Shown one piece after another: positions 6,314 through 12,835 of a stretch of 15,560 nt of DNA; position 1 is the first letter of the stretch, and the number at the start of each line of letters is the position of its first letter. The notes under the pieces were generated by a model that was not told the origin of the DNA, searched no databases, and worked only from the letters and a program-made list of their open reading frames with translations. The translations under genes were made by a program, and so were the position numbers. The stretch is from CAZNQW01 sp964575225 (GTDB lineage: Bacteria; Chloroflexota; Anaerolineae; JAAYZQ01), in the NCBI GenBank assembly GCA_964575225.1, contig CAZNQW010000076.1, positions 1 to 15,560 of the forward strand, read 5' to 3'.

Positions 6314-6329
6314 AGTGTCGCGTGACACT
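6314..6329 (+). promoter_or_regulatory. Perfect hairpin between rplX and rplE
   Basis: AGTGTC 6314-6319 and GACACT 6324-6329 form a perfect 6-bp stem around loop GCGT, directly after the rplX stop. In E. coli, S8 represses the spc operon by binding mRNA around the rplX-rplE junction, so the location is suggestive. However, this stem lacks the internal bulges of the S8 recognition helix. I therefore treat regulation by S8 as a guess. There is no T-run, so it is not a typical terminator. Confidence 0.35.
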
Positions 6330-6349
6330 CGATGTTGGGGAGTTGAGTG

Positions 6350-6892
6350 ATGCCAAGAATGAAGGACCTTTACAGCGAGCAGGTGGTGCCCGCCTTGGAG
6401 AAGGAATTGGGCTTTACCAATATTATGCAGGTGCCCCGCCTGACCAAGATTTCGGTCAATATCGGCTTGGGGGAGGCCCTGCAGAACGCCAAAGCGCTGG
6501 ACGCAGCGGCCCAAGACCTGATGATGATCACCGGGCAGAAACCGATTATCACACGGGCGCGCAAGTCGATCTCCAGCTTCAAGCTCCGGGAGGGGAACCC
6601 CATTGGTGTCAAAGTGACGCTGCGGGGCGACCGCATGTGGGACTTTTTCGACCGACTGTGCAACGTGGCCCTGCCGCGCCAGCGCGACTTTCGCGGGATC
6701 TCGCCCGACGCCTTTGACGGTCGAGGAAACTATAGTCTGGGCTTGCGGGAACAGTTGGTGTTTCCCGAGATCGACTATGACAAAATCGACAAGATCCGGG
6801 GGATGGAGATCACGTTTGTGACCACTGCCCAAACGGATGAGGAAGGCTATCATCTACTGCGGCTTTTGGGCATGCCCTTCGGGGGCCGCTAG
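6350..6892 (+). CDS. rplE: 50S ribosomal protein L5 (uL5)
   Basis: L5 binds 5S rRNA and contacts P-site tRNA in the central protuberance. The 180-residue product from ATG 6350 has the expected length. Conserved segments are QVPRLTKISVNIGLGEA, then TGQKPIITRARKSISSFKLREG, of which the GQKP and RARKSI parts are diagnostic, and GNYSLGLREQLVFPEIDYDKI. A GTG at 6347 is directly upstream in frame. ATG 6350 is preferred because GGGGAG (6337-6342) is 7 nt upstream. The stop is 45 nt before rpsN. A short repeat ACAAGC 6908-6913/GCTTGT 6918-6923 lies in that gap. Confidence 0.97.
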   Translation: MPRMKDLYSEQVVPALEKELGFTNIMQVPRLTKISVNIGLGEALQNAKALDAAAQDLMMITGQKPIITRARKSISSFKLREGNPIGVKVTLRGDRMWDFFDRLCNVALPRQRDFRGISPDAFDGRGNYSLGLREQLVFPEIDYDKIDKIRGMEITFVTTAQTDEEGYHLLRLLGMPFGGR

Positions 6893-6937
6893 AGTCGCTG
6901 TCGCACCACAAGCGGTGGCTTGTAAGAGGGAGGAATT

Positions 6938-7120
6938 GTGGCCAAGAAGAGCATGATCGTCCGAGAAACCAGGCGAAAGTATCCGACCCAAGTGCGGAAC
7001 CGGTGCAGTCGTTGTGGACGGCCGCGGGGGTATATGCGGAGGTTCCGGTTGTGCCGGATCTGCTTCCGTGAATTGGCAAACCAGGGCATGATCCCTGGTG
7101 TTATCAAATCGAGTTGGTAA
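6938..7120 (+). CDS. rpsN: 30S ribosomal protein S14, zinc-binding type (uS14)
   Basis: S14 is in the small-subunit head, near S3 and S10. The 60-residue product is the short zinc form (type Z). It has CSRC (23-26) and CRIC (39-42), the CxxC-x12-CxxC zinc site, and the family RGYMRRFRLCRICFRELA helix. It starts MAKKSMIVRE. The start is GTG 6938, with GGGAGGA (6928-6934) 3 nt upstream; no ATG is in frame at the right place. It lies between rplE and rpsH as usual in spc clusters. The coding end contains a 7-bp hairpin, ACCAGGG 7080-7086/CCCTGGT 7093-7099. Confidence 0.97.
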   Translation: MAKKSMIVRETRRKYPTQVRNRCSRCGRPRGYMRRFRLCRICFRELANQGMIPGVIKSSW

Positions 7121-7145
7121 TCGTCGCCGGTTTTTTGGTGGACGA
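7080..7145 (+). promoter_or_regulatory. Two hairpins at the rpsN-rpsH junction
   Basis: ACCAGGG 7080-7086 and CCCTGGT 7093-7099 form a perfect 7-bp stem with loop CATGAT inside the last rpsN codons. Just after the stop, TCGT 7121-7124 pairs with ACGA 7142-7145. With a bulged G, CGCC 7125-7128 pairs with GGTG 7137-7140 (one G-T). The second loop holds a run of six T (7131-7136). Because the T-run is in a loop and not right after a stem, this is not a standard terminator. It may slow translation termination or protect an RNA end; function unknown. Confidence 0.3.
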
Positions 7146-7173
7146 ACTGTAACTTGAGAAGTGGGGTGGCGTT

Positions 7174-7572
7174 ATGCCTACGACGGATCCGATTGCTGAC
7201 ATGCTGACCCGAATTCGAAATGCGCAGATGGTGCGTAAGCAGTATGTGCTCATACCGAGTTCCAAGATCAAAGTTGCGATTGCGCAGACTTTGTTGGATG
7301 AAGGCTTTATCCAGGGGTACGAAGTAACAAAGGAAAGCCCTCAGCCAAACATTCGGCTGTGGCTCAAATATGATGCGCGTCGCCGTCCTGTGCTGGCTGG
7401 CATCAAGCGCGTGAGCAAGCCTGGTCGCCGTGTGTACAAGGGCAAGCAAGAGCTTCCCTGGGTATTCAGCGGCCTGGGTATCGCCATCGTGAGCACACCC
7501 AAGGGCGTCATGACCGATCGAGAAGCTCGGCGCCAGGGTGTGGGTGGTGAGATTCTGTGCTACGTTTGGTAA
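7174..7572 (+). CDS. rpsH: 30S ribosomal protein S8 (uS8)
   Basis: S8 is a primary binder of the 16S rRNA central domain and the spc-operon repressor in E. coli. The 132-residue product begins MPTTDPIADMLTRIRNAQ, the conserved S8 N-terminus. The C-terminal domain has GIKRVSKPGRRVY and GLGIAIVSTPKGVMTDREAR, ending VGGEILCYVW, all diagnostic. The ribosome-binding site is only a GTGGGGTGG stretch (about 7161-7169), weaker than in its neighbours. It follows rpsN by 53 nt and precedes rplF by 10 nt. Confidence 0.98.
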   Translation: MPTTDPIADMLTRIRNAQMVRKQYVLIPSSKIKVAIAQTLLDEGFIQGYEVTKESPQPNIRLWLKYDARRRPVLAGIKRVSKPGRRVYKGKQELPWVFSGLGIAIVSTPKGVMTDREARRQGVGGEILCYVW

Positions 7573-7582
7573 GGGGGAACTC

Positions 7583-8134
7583 ATGTCTCGTGTTGGATTG
7601 AAACCTATCCCTTTGCCAGGGAAAGTAGAAGTGAATATTCGGGGCAGCCATGTGGTGGTCAAGGGGCCCAAGGGACAGTTGGAACGGTCCTTCCATCGTG
7701 ATATGGAGATCGTTCTCGAAGACGGAGTCCTGCTGGTCAAGCGGCCCACCGATAACCGGATGCACCGAGCGATGCATGGCCTGACCCGTGCCCTGTTGGC
7801 AAACATGGTCACGGGTGTGTCCGAGGGATATAGCAAGACGCTCGAAATTGAAGGCACTGGATACCGGGCCGAAGCGCCGGATCCCGCCAAGTTGACCCTT
7901 TTTGTGGGCTATTCCCATCCGATCGAGATGATTGCGCCGCAGGGCATTTCCTTTGAGGTGCCCAAGGGCGGACGCTCGATCACGGTCCAGGGAGTGGACA
8001 AGGAAATGGTCGGCGAGATTGCCGCGCGCATTCGGCGGCAGCGGCCTCCCGAGCCGTACAAGGGCAAGGGCGTTCGGTACGCGGGCGAGTACGTGCGACG
8101 AAAAGCGGGTAAAGCCGGCAAGGTCGGCAAGTAG
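7583..8134 (+). CDS. rplF: 50S ribosomal protein L6 (uL6)
   Basis: L6 lies near the sarcin-ricin loop and the factor-binding site. The 183-residue product starts MSRVGLKPIPLPGKVEVNI and has two repeated L6 domains. Key segments are VVKGPKGQLER in the first, then MHRAMHGLTRALLANMVTGV and the C-terminal RIRRQRPPEPYKGKGVRY, where PPEPYKGKG is the family signature. The reading frame is open back to 7538, but ATG 7583 with AGGGGGAA (7572-7579) just upstream is the right start. The tail is lysine/glycine-rich. It is 16 nt before rplR. Confidence 0.98.
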   Translation: MSRVGLKPIPLPGKVEVNIRGSHVVVKGPKGQLERSFHRDMEIVLEDGVLLVKRPTDNRMHRAMHGLTRALLANMVTGVSEGYSKTLEIEGTGYRAEAPDPAKLTLFVGYSHPIEMIAPQGISFEVPKGGRSITVQGVDKEMVGEIAARIRRQRPPEPYKGKGVRYAGEYVRRKAGKAGKVGK

Positions 8135-8150
8135 AAGGTAGGGAGGACTG

Positions 8151-8519
8151 ATGGACAAGGCGAAAGAAAAGCGCCTGGCGCGTCAGCGTCGCCATGCACG
8201 GGTGCGCAAGCACGTAATGGGCACCCCTGAGCGTCCCCGACTGTGTGTGTTTCGCAGCCTGAAGCACATTCATGCCCAGGTGATTGATGATACCCAGGCC
8301 CACACTCTCGTCTCGGCGTCCACGCTGGATGCGGAGGTGCGGGAGCAGTTGGCAGGGAAGGACAAGGAAGCCCAGGCAGAGGTGGTGGGCATGGTGTTGG
8401 CCAAACGCGCGAGCGAGGCGGGCATCCAGGCCGTGGTCTTTGACCGGGGTGGATACAAGTATCATGGCCGGGTCAAGAGCCTGGCAGATGCTGCGCGCAA
8501 GGGCGGTTTGCAGTTCTAG
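8151..8519 (+). CDS. rplR: 50S ribosomal protein L18 (uL18)
   Basis: L18 binds 5S rRNA and attaches it to the large subunit. The 122-residue product has the basic N-terminus MDKAKEKRLARQRRHARVRK, then GTPERPRLCVFRSLKHIHAQ, whose RPRLxVFRSxxHIxAQ pattern is diagnostic. It ends with FDRGGYKYHGRVKSLADAAR, the conserved C-terminus. GGGAGG (8141-8146) is 4 nt before ATG 8151. A 52-nt spacer with two hairpins separates it from rpsE. Confidence 0.98.
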   Translation: MDKAKEKRLARQRRHARVRKHVMGTPERPRLCVFRSLKHIHAQVIDDTQAHTLVSASTLDAEVREQLAGKDKEAQAEVVGMVLAKRASEAGIQAVVFDRGGYKYHGRVKSLADAARKGGLQF

Positions 8520-8520
8520 G

Positions 8521-8554
8521 CGCCCGGCATGGGCGGCAGATGAGCTCTGATCTG
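8521..8554 (+). promoter_or_regulatory. Twin hairpins before rpsE
   Basis: CGCCC 8521-8525 pairs with GGGCG 8531-8535 (loop GGCAT). Two bases later CAGAT 8537-8541 pairs with ATCTG 8550-8554 (8-nt loop). Both lie in the 52-nt rplR-rpsE spacer, shortly before the rpsE ribosome-binding site. There is no T-run. Function is unknown; stems this short can arise by chance in GC-rich DNA. Confidence 0.25.
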
Positions 8555-8571
8555 GATTACAGGGAGGAACG

Positions 8572-9123
8572 ATGGGCCGTAGAGACGACCGAAGGCGAAA
8601 AGCTCGCGAAGAAGAAGTCGAAGAACTGGACGAGCGAGTCATTCATATTACCCGAACGGCCAAGGTAATCAAGGGCGGTCGACGCTTTAACTTCCGGGCT
8701 CTGGTCGTTGTTGGCGACAACAAGGGCAGTGTGGGCATCGGAGTGGGTAAGGCGCGGCAGGTGCCTGATGCCATCCGCAAGGGAACGGAACGGGCGCGCA
8801 AGAACATGCGGCAGATTCCGTTGATGGGCACGACCATTCCTCACGGCATCACGTCGCAGTACAGCGCCGCCAAGGTGATGCTGCGGCCCGCCTCGCCCGG
8901 CACCGGTGTAATTGCTGGGGGTGGCGTCCGAGCCGTGGTGGAAGCAGCCGGCGTGAAGGATATCCTGACCAAGTCGATGGGTAGCGCCAATATCCTGAAC
9001 GTCGTCAAGGCGACAATGCAGGCATTGGAAGAGCTTCAGGATCCGGCGGTGGTGGCGGAGCGTCGAGGCGTGCCGTTGGAGCGGGTGTTGCCTTTTTGGA
9101 TGAGGGAAAAGTCTCATGACTAG
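8572..9123 (+). CDS. rpsE: 30S ribosomal protein S5 (uS5)
   Basis: S5 is at the mRNA entry side and affects decoding accuracy. The 183-residue product is slightly long for the family. It has an acidic-basic N-terminal extension, then ERVIHITRTAKVIKGGRRF and VGDNKGSVGIGVGKA, the S5 double-stranded RNA-binding core. The C-terminal domain includes ASPGTGVIAGGGVRAVVEAAG and SMGSANILNVVKAT. AGGGAGGA (about 8561-8568) precedes ATG 8572. The last 8 nt overlap rpmD (9116-9123), so the two are translationally coupled. Confidence 0.98.
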   Translation: MGRRDDRRRKAREEEVEELDERVIHITRTAKVIKGGRRFNFRALVVVGDNKGSVGIGVGKARQVPDAIRKGTERARKNMRQIPLMGTTIPHGITSQYSAAKVMLRPASPGTGVIAGGGVRAVVEAAGVKDILTKSMGSANILNVVKATMQALEELQDPAVVAERRGVPLERVLPFWMREKSHD

Positions 9124-9313
9124 GGGCAAACTGCGAATTACGTGGGTCAAGAGTAGTATTGGCTACTCCAAGCGGCACAAAGCGACCATCCGCGCCCTGG
9201 GTCTTCGCCGTTTGGGCGAGACTGTGGAACAGGCGGACGTCCCCGAGATTCGGGGTATGTTGTACAAGGTGAACCATCTGGTACAGGTAGAGGAGATTCC
9301 GGCGGAATCATAG
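9116..9313 (+). CDS. rpmD: 50S ribosomal protein L30 (uL30)
   Basis: L30 is a small large-subunit protein, absent from some bacteria. The 65-residue product contains LRITWVKSSIGYSKRHKATI and RALGLRRLGETVEQADVPEI, followed by GMLYKVNHLVQVEE, which follows the family pattern (IGxxxxxxxTxxxLGLxR, then G-M-xxKVxHLVxV). It starts at ATG 9116 inside the end of rpsE, overlapping by 8 nt. The order S5-L30-L15-SecY is standard for spc clusters. Confidence 0.96.
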   Translation: MTRGKLRITWVKSSIGYSKRHKATIRALGLRRLGETVEQADVPEIRGMLYKVNHLVQVEEIPAES

Positions 9314-9345
9314 ATTCTTGCCGGGCTCTATGGAGTGGATGAACG

Positions 9346-9819
9346 ATGAAGCTGCATGATTTGCGTTCCCCAGAGGGGACACGAAAACGGCGCAAACGAG
9401 TGGGGCGCGGCATTGCTGCCGGGCAGGGCAAGACGGCGGGCCGTGGCACCAAGGGGCAAGCCTCGCGTTCGGGCGGGACCAAAGGCCCGTACTTTGAGGG
9501 CGGTCAGTTGCCGCTGGTTCGGCGCCTACCGTTCAAGCGGGGGTTTGTCAACATCTTTCGGGTGCAGTATGCTCCGATCAACCTGAAGCGCCTGGCTGTT
9601 TTTGAGGAGGGCACTGAAGTGACTCCCATGACGCTGGCGGCAGTAGGCATGATCAAGTCGCCCGATCAGCCTGTGGCGATTTTGGGGCATGGAGACATTG
9701 ACCGTCCCCTGAAGGTGAAGGCGCATCGCTTTTCGGCCAGCGCCCGCGCCAAGATCGAAGAGGCGGGCGGCTCGGTAGAAGAATTGCCGTGGGAAGTGAA
9801 ACGCAGCCGAAGGGGGTAA
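9346..9819 (+). CDS. rplO: 50S ribosomal protein L15 (uL15)
   Basis: L15 is a large-subunit protein with a long glycine- and lysine-rich extension that threads through 23S rRNA. The 157-residue product starts MKLHDLRSPEGTRKRRKRVG and holds RVGRGIAAGQGKTAGRGTKG, the conserved GRG-rich arm. It continues FEGGQLPLVRRLPFKRGF, a family signature. The C-terminal globular domain includes ASARAKIEEAGGSVEEL. GGAG (9332-9335) lies 10 nt before ATG 9346. It is 6 nt upstream of secY, indicating cotranslation. Confidence 0.97.
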   Translation: MKLHDLRSPEGTRKRRKRVGRGIAAGQGKTAGRGTKGQASRSGGTKGPYFEGGQLPLVRRLPFKRGFVNIFRVQYAPINLKRLAVFEEGTEVTPMTLAAVGMIKSPDQPVAILGHGDIDRPLKVKAHRFSASARAKIEEAGGSVEELPWEVKRSRRG

Positions 9820-9825
9820 TGGGCC

Positions 9826-11193
9826 ATGATCCAGGCCGTCCGTAGTGCTTTTGCGCTTCCAGACCTGCGAAAACGGATCTTGTATACGTTCCTGATTCTG
9901 GCGATCTATCGTCTGTTTGCCCATGTGCCGGTGCCTGGGGTCAACTCACAGGCCCTTGGCGAGCTGTTTGCTTCGAATCAGTTGTTGGGGTTGCTGGACC
10001 TGCTTTCGGGCGGGGCGATGGCCAACTTTTCGGTCATGGCGATGGGGGTGTATCCCTACATCACGGCGCAGATTATCGTTCAATTGCTGACGCCCATTAT
10101 CCCTGCTCTGGAGAACTTGCAGAAGGAAGGGGAGCAGGGACGGGCCAAGCTGAATCGGTGGACGTGGTATCTGACGGTGCCGTTGGCGGCCTTGCAGGCG
10201 TATGGACAGGCTGTGTTGATGACCCAGATGAGTGGAGGGGTGCCGATTCTGGAAGAGTTTGGCCTTCAGAGCGCGCCGCTTACCACCCTGGCGATTCTGG
10301 CGACGATGACCGCTGGGACTCTGTTTGCAGTGTGGCTGGGTGAGTTGATCAGCGAGCAGGGCATCGGCAACGGAACATCCATTATCATCCTGGGCGGAAT
10401 TCTGGCCCGGCTGCCCAATAGCCTGGCGGGAATGATCGCGACCGAGCAGTGGATATCGTTGATTCTCTTTTTGATTATTACGGCGATCACGGTGTTTGGC
10501 ATTGTCATCATCCAGGAAGGCAAGCTGATGATCTGGGTGCAGTACAGCAGCCGAACACTGGGGCAGCGAGGGGGGCGGCTGCGCCAGACCCGATCGGTGC
10601 GGACCCACATTCCGCTCCGGGTGAATATGGCAGGCATGATCCCGCTGATTTTCGCCCAGAGCCTCATGGTCTTTCCAAGCACCATCGCCAGCTACTTTAT
10701 GGCGCCGGCCGGACAGGATCCTCAGGGATTCGTCCAGACAGCCGCCTACTGGGTAGATCAGGTCTTTAACCCGCAGTACAACATCTACTGGCCCTTGTAC
10801 TTTTTGATGGTGGTCGGGTTTACCTATTTCTATACCGACGTGATCTTTCAACAACAGAACATGGCCGAGAACTTGCGAAAGCAAGGCGCCTCGATCCCAG
10901 GTATCCGGCCCGGCAAGCGAACGGAATCCTTTTTGACTCAGAAGGTGCGGCGGATCACGCTGGTCGGGGCGTTGTTCCTGGGCGTGGTGGCGGTGCTGCC
11001 CTGGCTTGTGGACTTGCTCGTCGGGTTGTTCCCGGGTTTCGGGACAGGCATCACCGGCAGCAGTGTGATGATCATTTCATCGACAGGGTTGCTGATTGTG
11101 GTGGGTGTGATTCTGGACTCGATGCGGCAGCTTGAAGCCCAGCTCCAGATGCGCCACTATGACAAATTCCTGCGAAAAGGCATCTTGGGCTAG
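9826..11193 (+). CDS. secY: Preprotein translocase subunit SecY
   Basis: SecY forms the protein-conducting channel of the inner membrane, used by secreted and membrane proteins with SecE, SecG and SecA. The 455-residue product has about ten hydrophobic segments, beginning near residues 18-33. Diagnostic motifs are SVMAMGVYPYITAQIIVQLL (69-88), ISEQGIGNGTSIII (175-188), IPLRVNMAGMIPLIFAQSL (262-280) and the cytosolic loop PGIRPGKRT (358-366), which contains the Arg that contacts SecA and ribosomes. AGGGGG (9811-9816) precedes ATG 9826. It sits between rplO and adk as is common in Gram-positive bacteria and Chloroflexota. Its N-terminus is one reason I suggest Chloroflexota. Confidence 0.99.
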   Translation: MIQAVRSAFALPDLRKRILYTFLILAIYRLFAHVPVPGVNSQALGELFASNQLLGLLDLLSGGAMANFSVMAMGVYPYITAQIIVQLLTPIIPALENLQKEGEQGRAKLNRWTWYLTVPLAALQAYGQAVLMTQMSGGVPILEEFGLQSAPLTTLAILATMTAGTLFAVWLGELISEQGIGNGTSIIILGGILARLPNSLAGMIATEQWISLILFLIITAITVFGIVIIQEGKLMIWVQYSSRTLGQRGGRLRQTRSVRTHIPLRVNMAGMIPLIFAQSLMVFPSTIASYFMAPAGQDPQGFVQTAAYWVDQVFNPQYNIYWPLYFLMVVGFTYFYTDVIFQQQNMAENLRKQGASIPGIRPGKRTESFLTQKVRRITLVGALFLGVVAVLPWLVDLLVGLFPGFGTGITGSSVMIISSTGLLIVVGVILDSMRQLEAQLQMRHYDKFLRKGILG

Positions 11194-11203
11194 GGATTTG
11201 CTG

Positions 11204-11866
11204 ATGCCTTCAGGAGCATTGTATCTGGTGTTGTTGGGCGGACCGGGCGCCGGCAAGGGCACCCAAGGGGAGCGACTTGCCGAGAACCTGGGCATCCCCC
11301 AGGTTTCCACAGGTGACCTGTTCCGTGAGAACCTGAAAAACGACACAGAGCTGGGCCGGCTAGCCAGGGGGTATATGGACCGCGGCGAGTTGGTGCCCGA
11401 TGAGGTAACCGTCGCCATGGTTCGCGAGCGTCTGGCGCGGCCCGATGCGGCCCGGGGAGCTGTCTTGGATGGATTCCCGCGGACGATTGCCCAAGCCGAC
11501 GCCTTGGAGGATCTACTGGCTGAACGGGGCGCCGGCCTGGCAGCCGTGCCCTATATCAGGGTTCCAGAGGAGGTCCTCCTGGCTCGCCTGGGCGGGCGCC
11601 GGACGTGCCGGGCCTGTGGGGCCATGTACCACGACCTGTTCCATCCGCCCCAAAAGGCCGGGGTGTGCGACAAGTGCGGCGGCGAGTTGTATCAGCGAGC
11701 CGATGACACGCCCGAGACACAGGCGCACCGCATCGAGGTGTACTTTCAACAGACGGCGCCCTTGATCGATTATTATCGCGACAAGGGGTTGCTGGTCGAG
11801 GTGGATGGACAGCCAGGGATCGACGCTGTTCAGAACGAACTACTGGACGTTATCAAAGGATTATGA
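11204..11866 (+). CDS. adk: Adenylate kinase, zinc-type
   Basis: This enzyme interconverts ATP + AMP and 2 ADP in the cytoplasm. The 220-residue product has the P-loop GGPGAGKGT (12-20), the AMP-site DGFPRT (89-94) and a long LID. The LID holds CRAC (135-138) and CDKC (155-158), a four-cysteine zinc site typical of Gram-positive-like enzymes, preceded by GRRTC. The frame is open back to 11132 within secY, but ATG 11204 with AGGGA at 11192-11196 gives the family-length N-terminus. It follows secY by 10 nt and its TGA overlaps the map ATG (11863-11866), so these genes are coupled. Confidence 0.98.
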   Translation: MPSGALYLVLLGGPGAGKGTQGERLAENLGIPQVSTGDLFRENLKNDTELGRLARGYMDRGELVPDEVTVAMVRERLARPDAARGAVLDGFPRTIAQADALEDLLAERGAGLAAVPYIRVPEEVLLARLGGRRTCRACGAMYHDLFHPPQKAGVCDKCGGELYQRADDTPETQAHRIEVYFQQTAPLIDYYRDKGLLVEVDGQPGIDAVQNELLDVIKGL

Positions 11867-12615
11867 TTAGCATCAAGTCTGCCCGGGAGCTGGACCTGAT
11901 GCGTCAGGCTGGTCGGATTGTGGCCGAGGTTTTGGACGCGATTCGCCGGTCGGTGGCGCCAGGGATGACCACCCTGGATCTGGAAGAGATCGCCGGCGAG
12001 ATCATCGTGGGCAAATATCAGGCGATCCCTTCTTTCAAAGGGTATCACGGGTTTCCAGCCATGCTGTGTACCTCGGTTAACGAGGAGATTGTTCATGGCA
12101 TCCCAAGTGGCCGTGTGCTGGAAGAAGGCGATATCGTGGGGGTGGATGTCGGCGTAATCCACCATGGCTATCATGGCGACGCGGCCCTCACGGTGGGGGT
12201 CGGCCCAATCTCGGCCGAGAGCCAGCGCTTGATGGATGTCACGGCCCGGGCCTTGGAGGTGGGAATCGAAGCCGCTCAACCAGGCAAGTGGACGACGGAC
12301 ATTTCCAGCGCGATTCAAACGTATGTAGAGAGCCAACAGTTTTCGGTGGTGCGTGAGTACACCGGGCATGGGATTGGCCGGCAGATGCACGAAGATCCGC
12401 AGATTCCCAACTACTATGAACCGAGGATGGGGCGGATCCGATTGCGGCCCGGGATGACCTTTGCTCTGGAACCGATGGTCAACATGGGCGATTGGAAGAC
12501 CCGTGTGCTGGACGATCAGTGGACGGTTGTGACGGCAGATGGCAAAAGGTCGGCGCATTTCGAACACACGATCGCCGTAACCAAAGATGGACCCGAGATC
12601 CTGACGAAGCTGTAG
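11863..12615 (+). CDS. map: Methionine aminopeptidase, type I
   Basis: The enzyme removes the initiator methionine from nascent proteins as they leave the ribosome. The 250-residue product has the metal ligands D95 (VDVG), D106 (GDAA), H169 (TGHGIG), E203 (EPM) and E234 (EHT), plus the substrate-side H78 (VHGIP) and H176. No key residue is missing. It lacks an N-terminal zinc-finger extension, as expected for the short bacterial form. The start ATG overlaps the adk stop at 11863. Only 22 nt separate it from rpmJ, leaving no room for infA, which often lies here in other bacteria. Confidence 0.98.
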   Translation: MISIKSARELDLMRQAGRIVAEVLDAIRRSVAPGMTTLDLEEIAGEIIVGKYQAIPSFKGYHGFPAMLCTSVNEEIVHGIPSGRVLEEGDIVGVDVGVIHHGYHGDAALTVGVGPISAESQRLMDVTARALEVGIEAAQPGKWTTDISSAIQTYVESQQFSVVREYTGHGIGRQMHEDPQIPNYYEPRMGRIRLRPGMTFALEPMVNMGDWKTRVLDDQWTVVTADGKRSAHFEHTIAVTKDGPEILTKL

Positions 12616-12637
12616 TAACGAGCTGTGGAGGTGAATG

Positions 12638-12751
12638 ATGAAGGTACAACCTTCCGTGAAGCGACGATGTGAAAAGTGCAAGATCATCAAGCGCCGTGGT
12701 GTGGTGCGGGTGATCTGCGTGAATCCAAAGCACAAGCAGCGGCAGGGATGA
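12638..12751 (+). CDS. rpmJ: 50S ribosomal protein L36, zinc type (bL36)
   Basis: L36 is the smallest large-subunit protein and binds 23S rRNA near the factor-binding side. The 37-residue product reads MKVQPSVKRRCEKCKIIKRR and continues to a KHKQRQG end. It carries the zinc ligands C11, C14, C27 and H32, so it is the Zn-binding form. ATG 12638 has GGAGGTG (12627-12633) 4 nt upstream; an in-frame ATG at 12635 would sit only 1 nt from it, so 12638 is preferred. Its position before rpsM is the family's usual one. Confidence 0.97.
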   Translation: MKVQPSVKRRCEKCKIIKRRGVVRVICVNPKHKQRQG

Positions 12752-12760
12752 ATGCCCAGC

Positions 12761-12817
12761 GCACAAGCCGCTGTGCCAGATAGGGTTCGTTGAGAACCGT
12801 GCACTGAGACTTGTGCA
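12761..12817 (+). promoter_or_regulatory. Structured rpsM leader with alternative pairings
   Basis: The 84-nt gap between rpmJ and rpsM holds three small stems: GCACA 12761-12765/TGTGC 12772-12776, GGTTC 12784-12788/GAACC 12794-12798 and TGCAC 12800-12804/GTGCA 12813-12817. A competing long-range pair is GCACAAG 12761-12767 with CTTGTGC 12810-12816, which would break the outer two. In E. coli, S4 represses the alpha operon by binding a pseudoknot leader just before rpsM, so this is the expected place for such a switch. I see the pairings directly; the S4 link is inference. The rpsM Shine-Dalgarno GGAGGA (12825-12830) follows 7 nt later. Confidence 0.4.
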
Positions 12818-12835
12818 TCTTTATGGAGGAAGACG

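Noticed and set aside
7131..7136. T6 run as an intrinsic terminator
   Set aside because: The run sits inside a hairpin loop, 31 nt after the strong stem at 7080-7099, and rpsH follows in the same cluster.
6889..7890. 333-codon minus-strand frame opposite rpsN, rpsH and rplF
   Set aside because: It spans three genuine genes and their spacers and shows no family features.
9946..10884. 312-codon minus-strand frame opposite secY
   Set aside because: Antisense shadow of a membrane protein; His/Gln-rich translation is typical of the complement of hydrophobic codons.
11132..11203. 24-codon upstream extension of adk inside secY
   Set aside because: It reads the secY 3' end in another frame, and the adk family begins just before the P-loop, at 11204.
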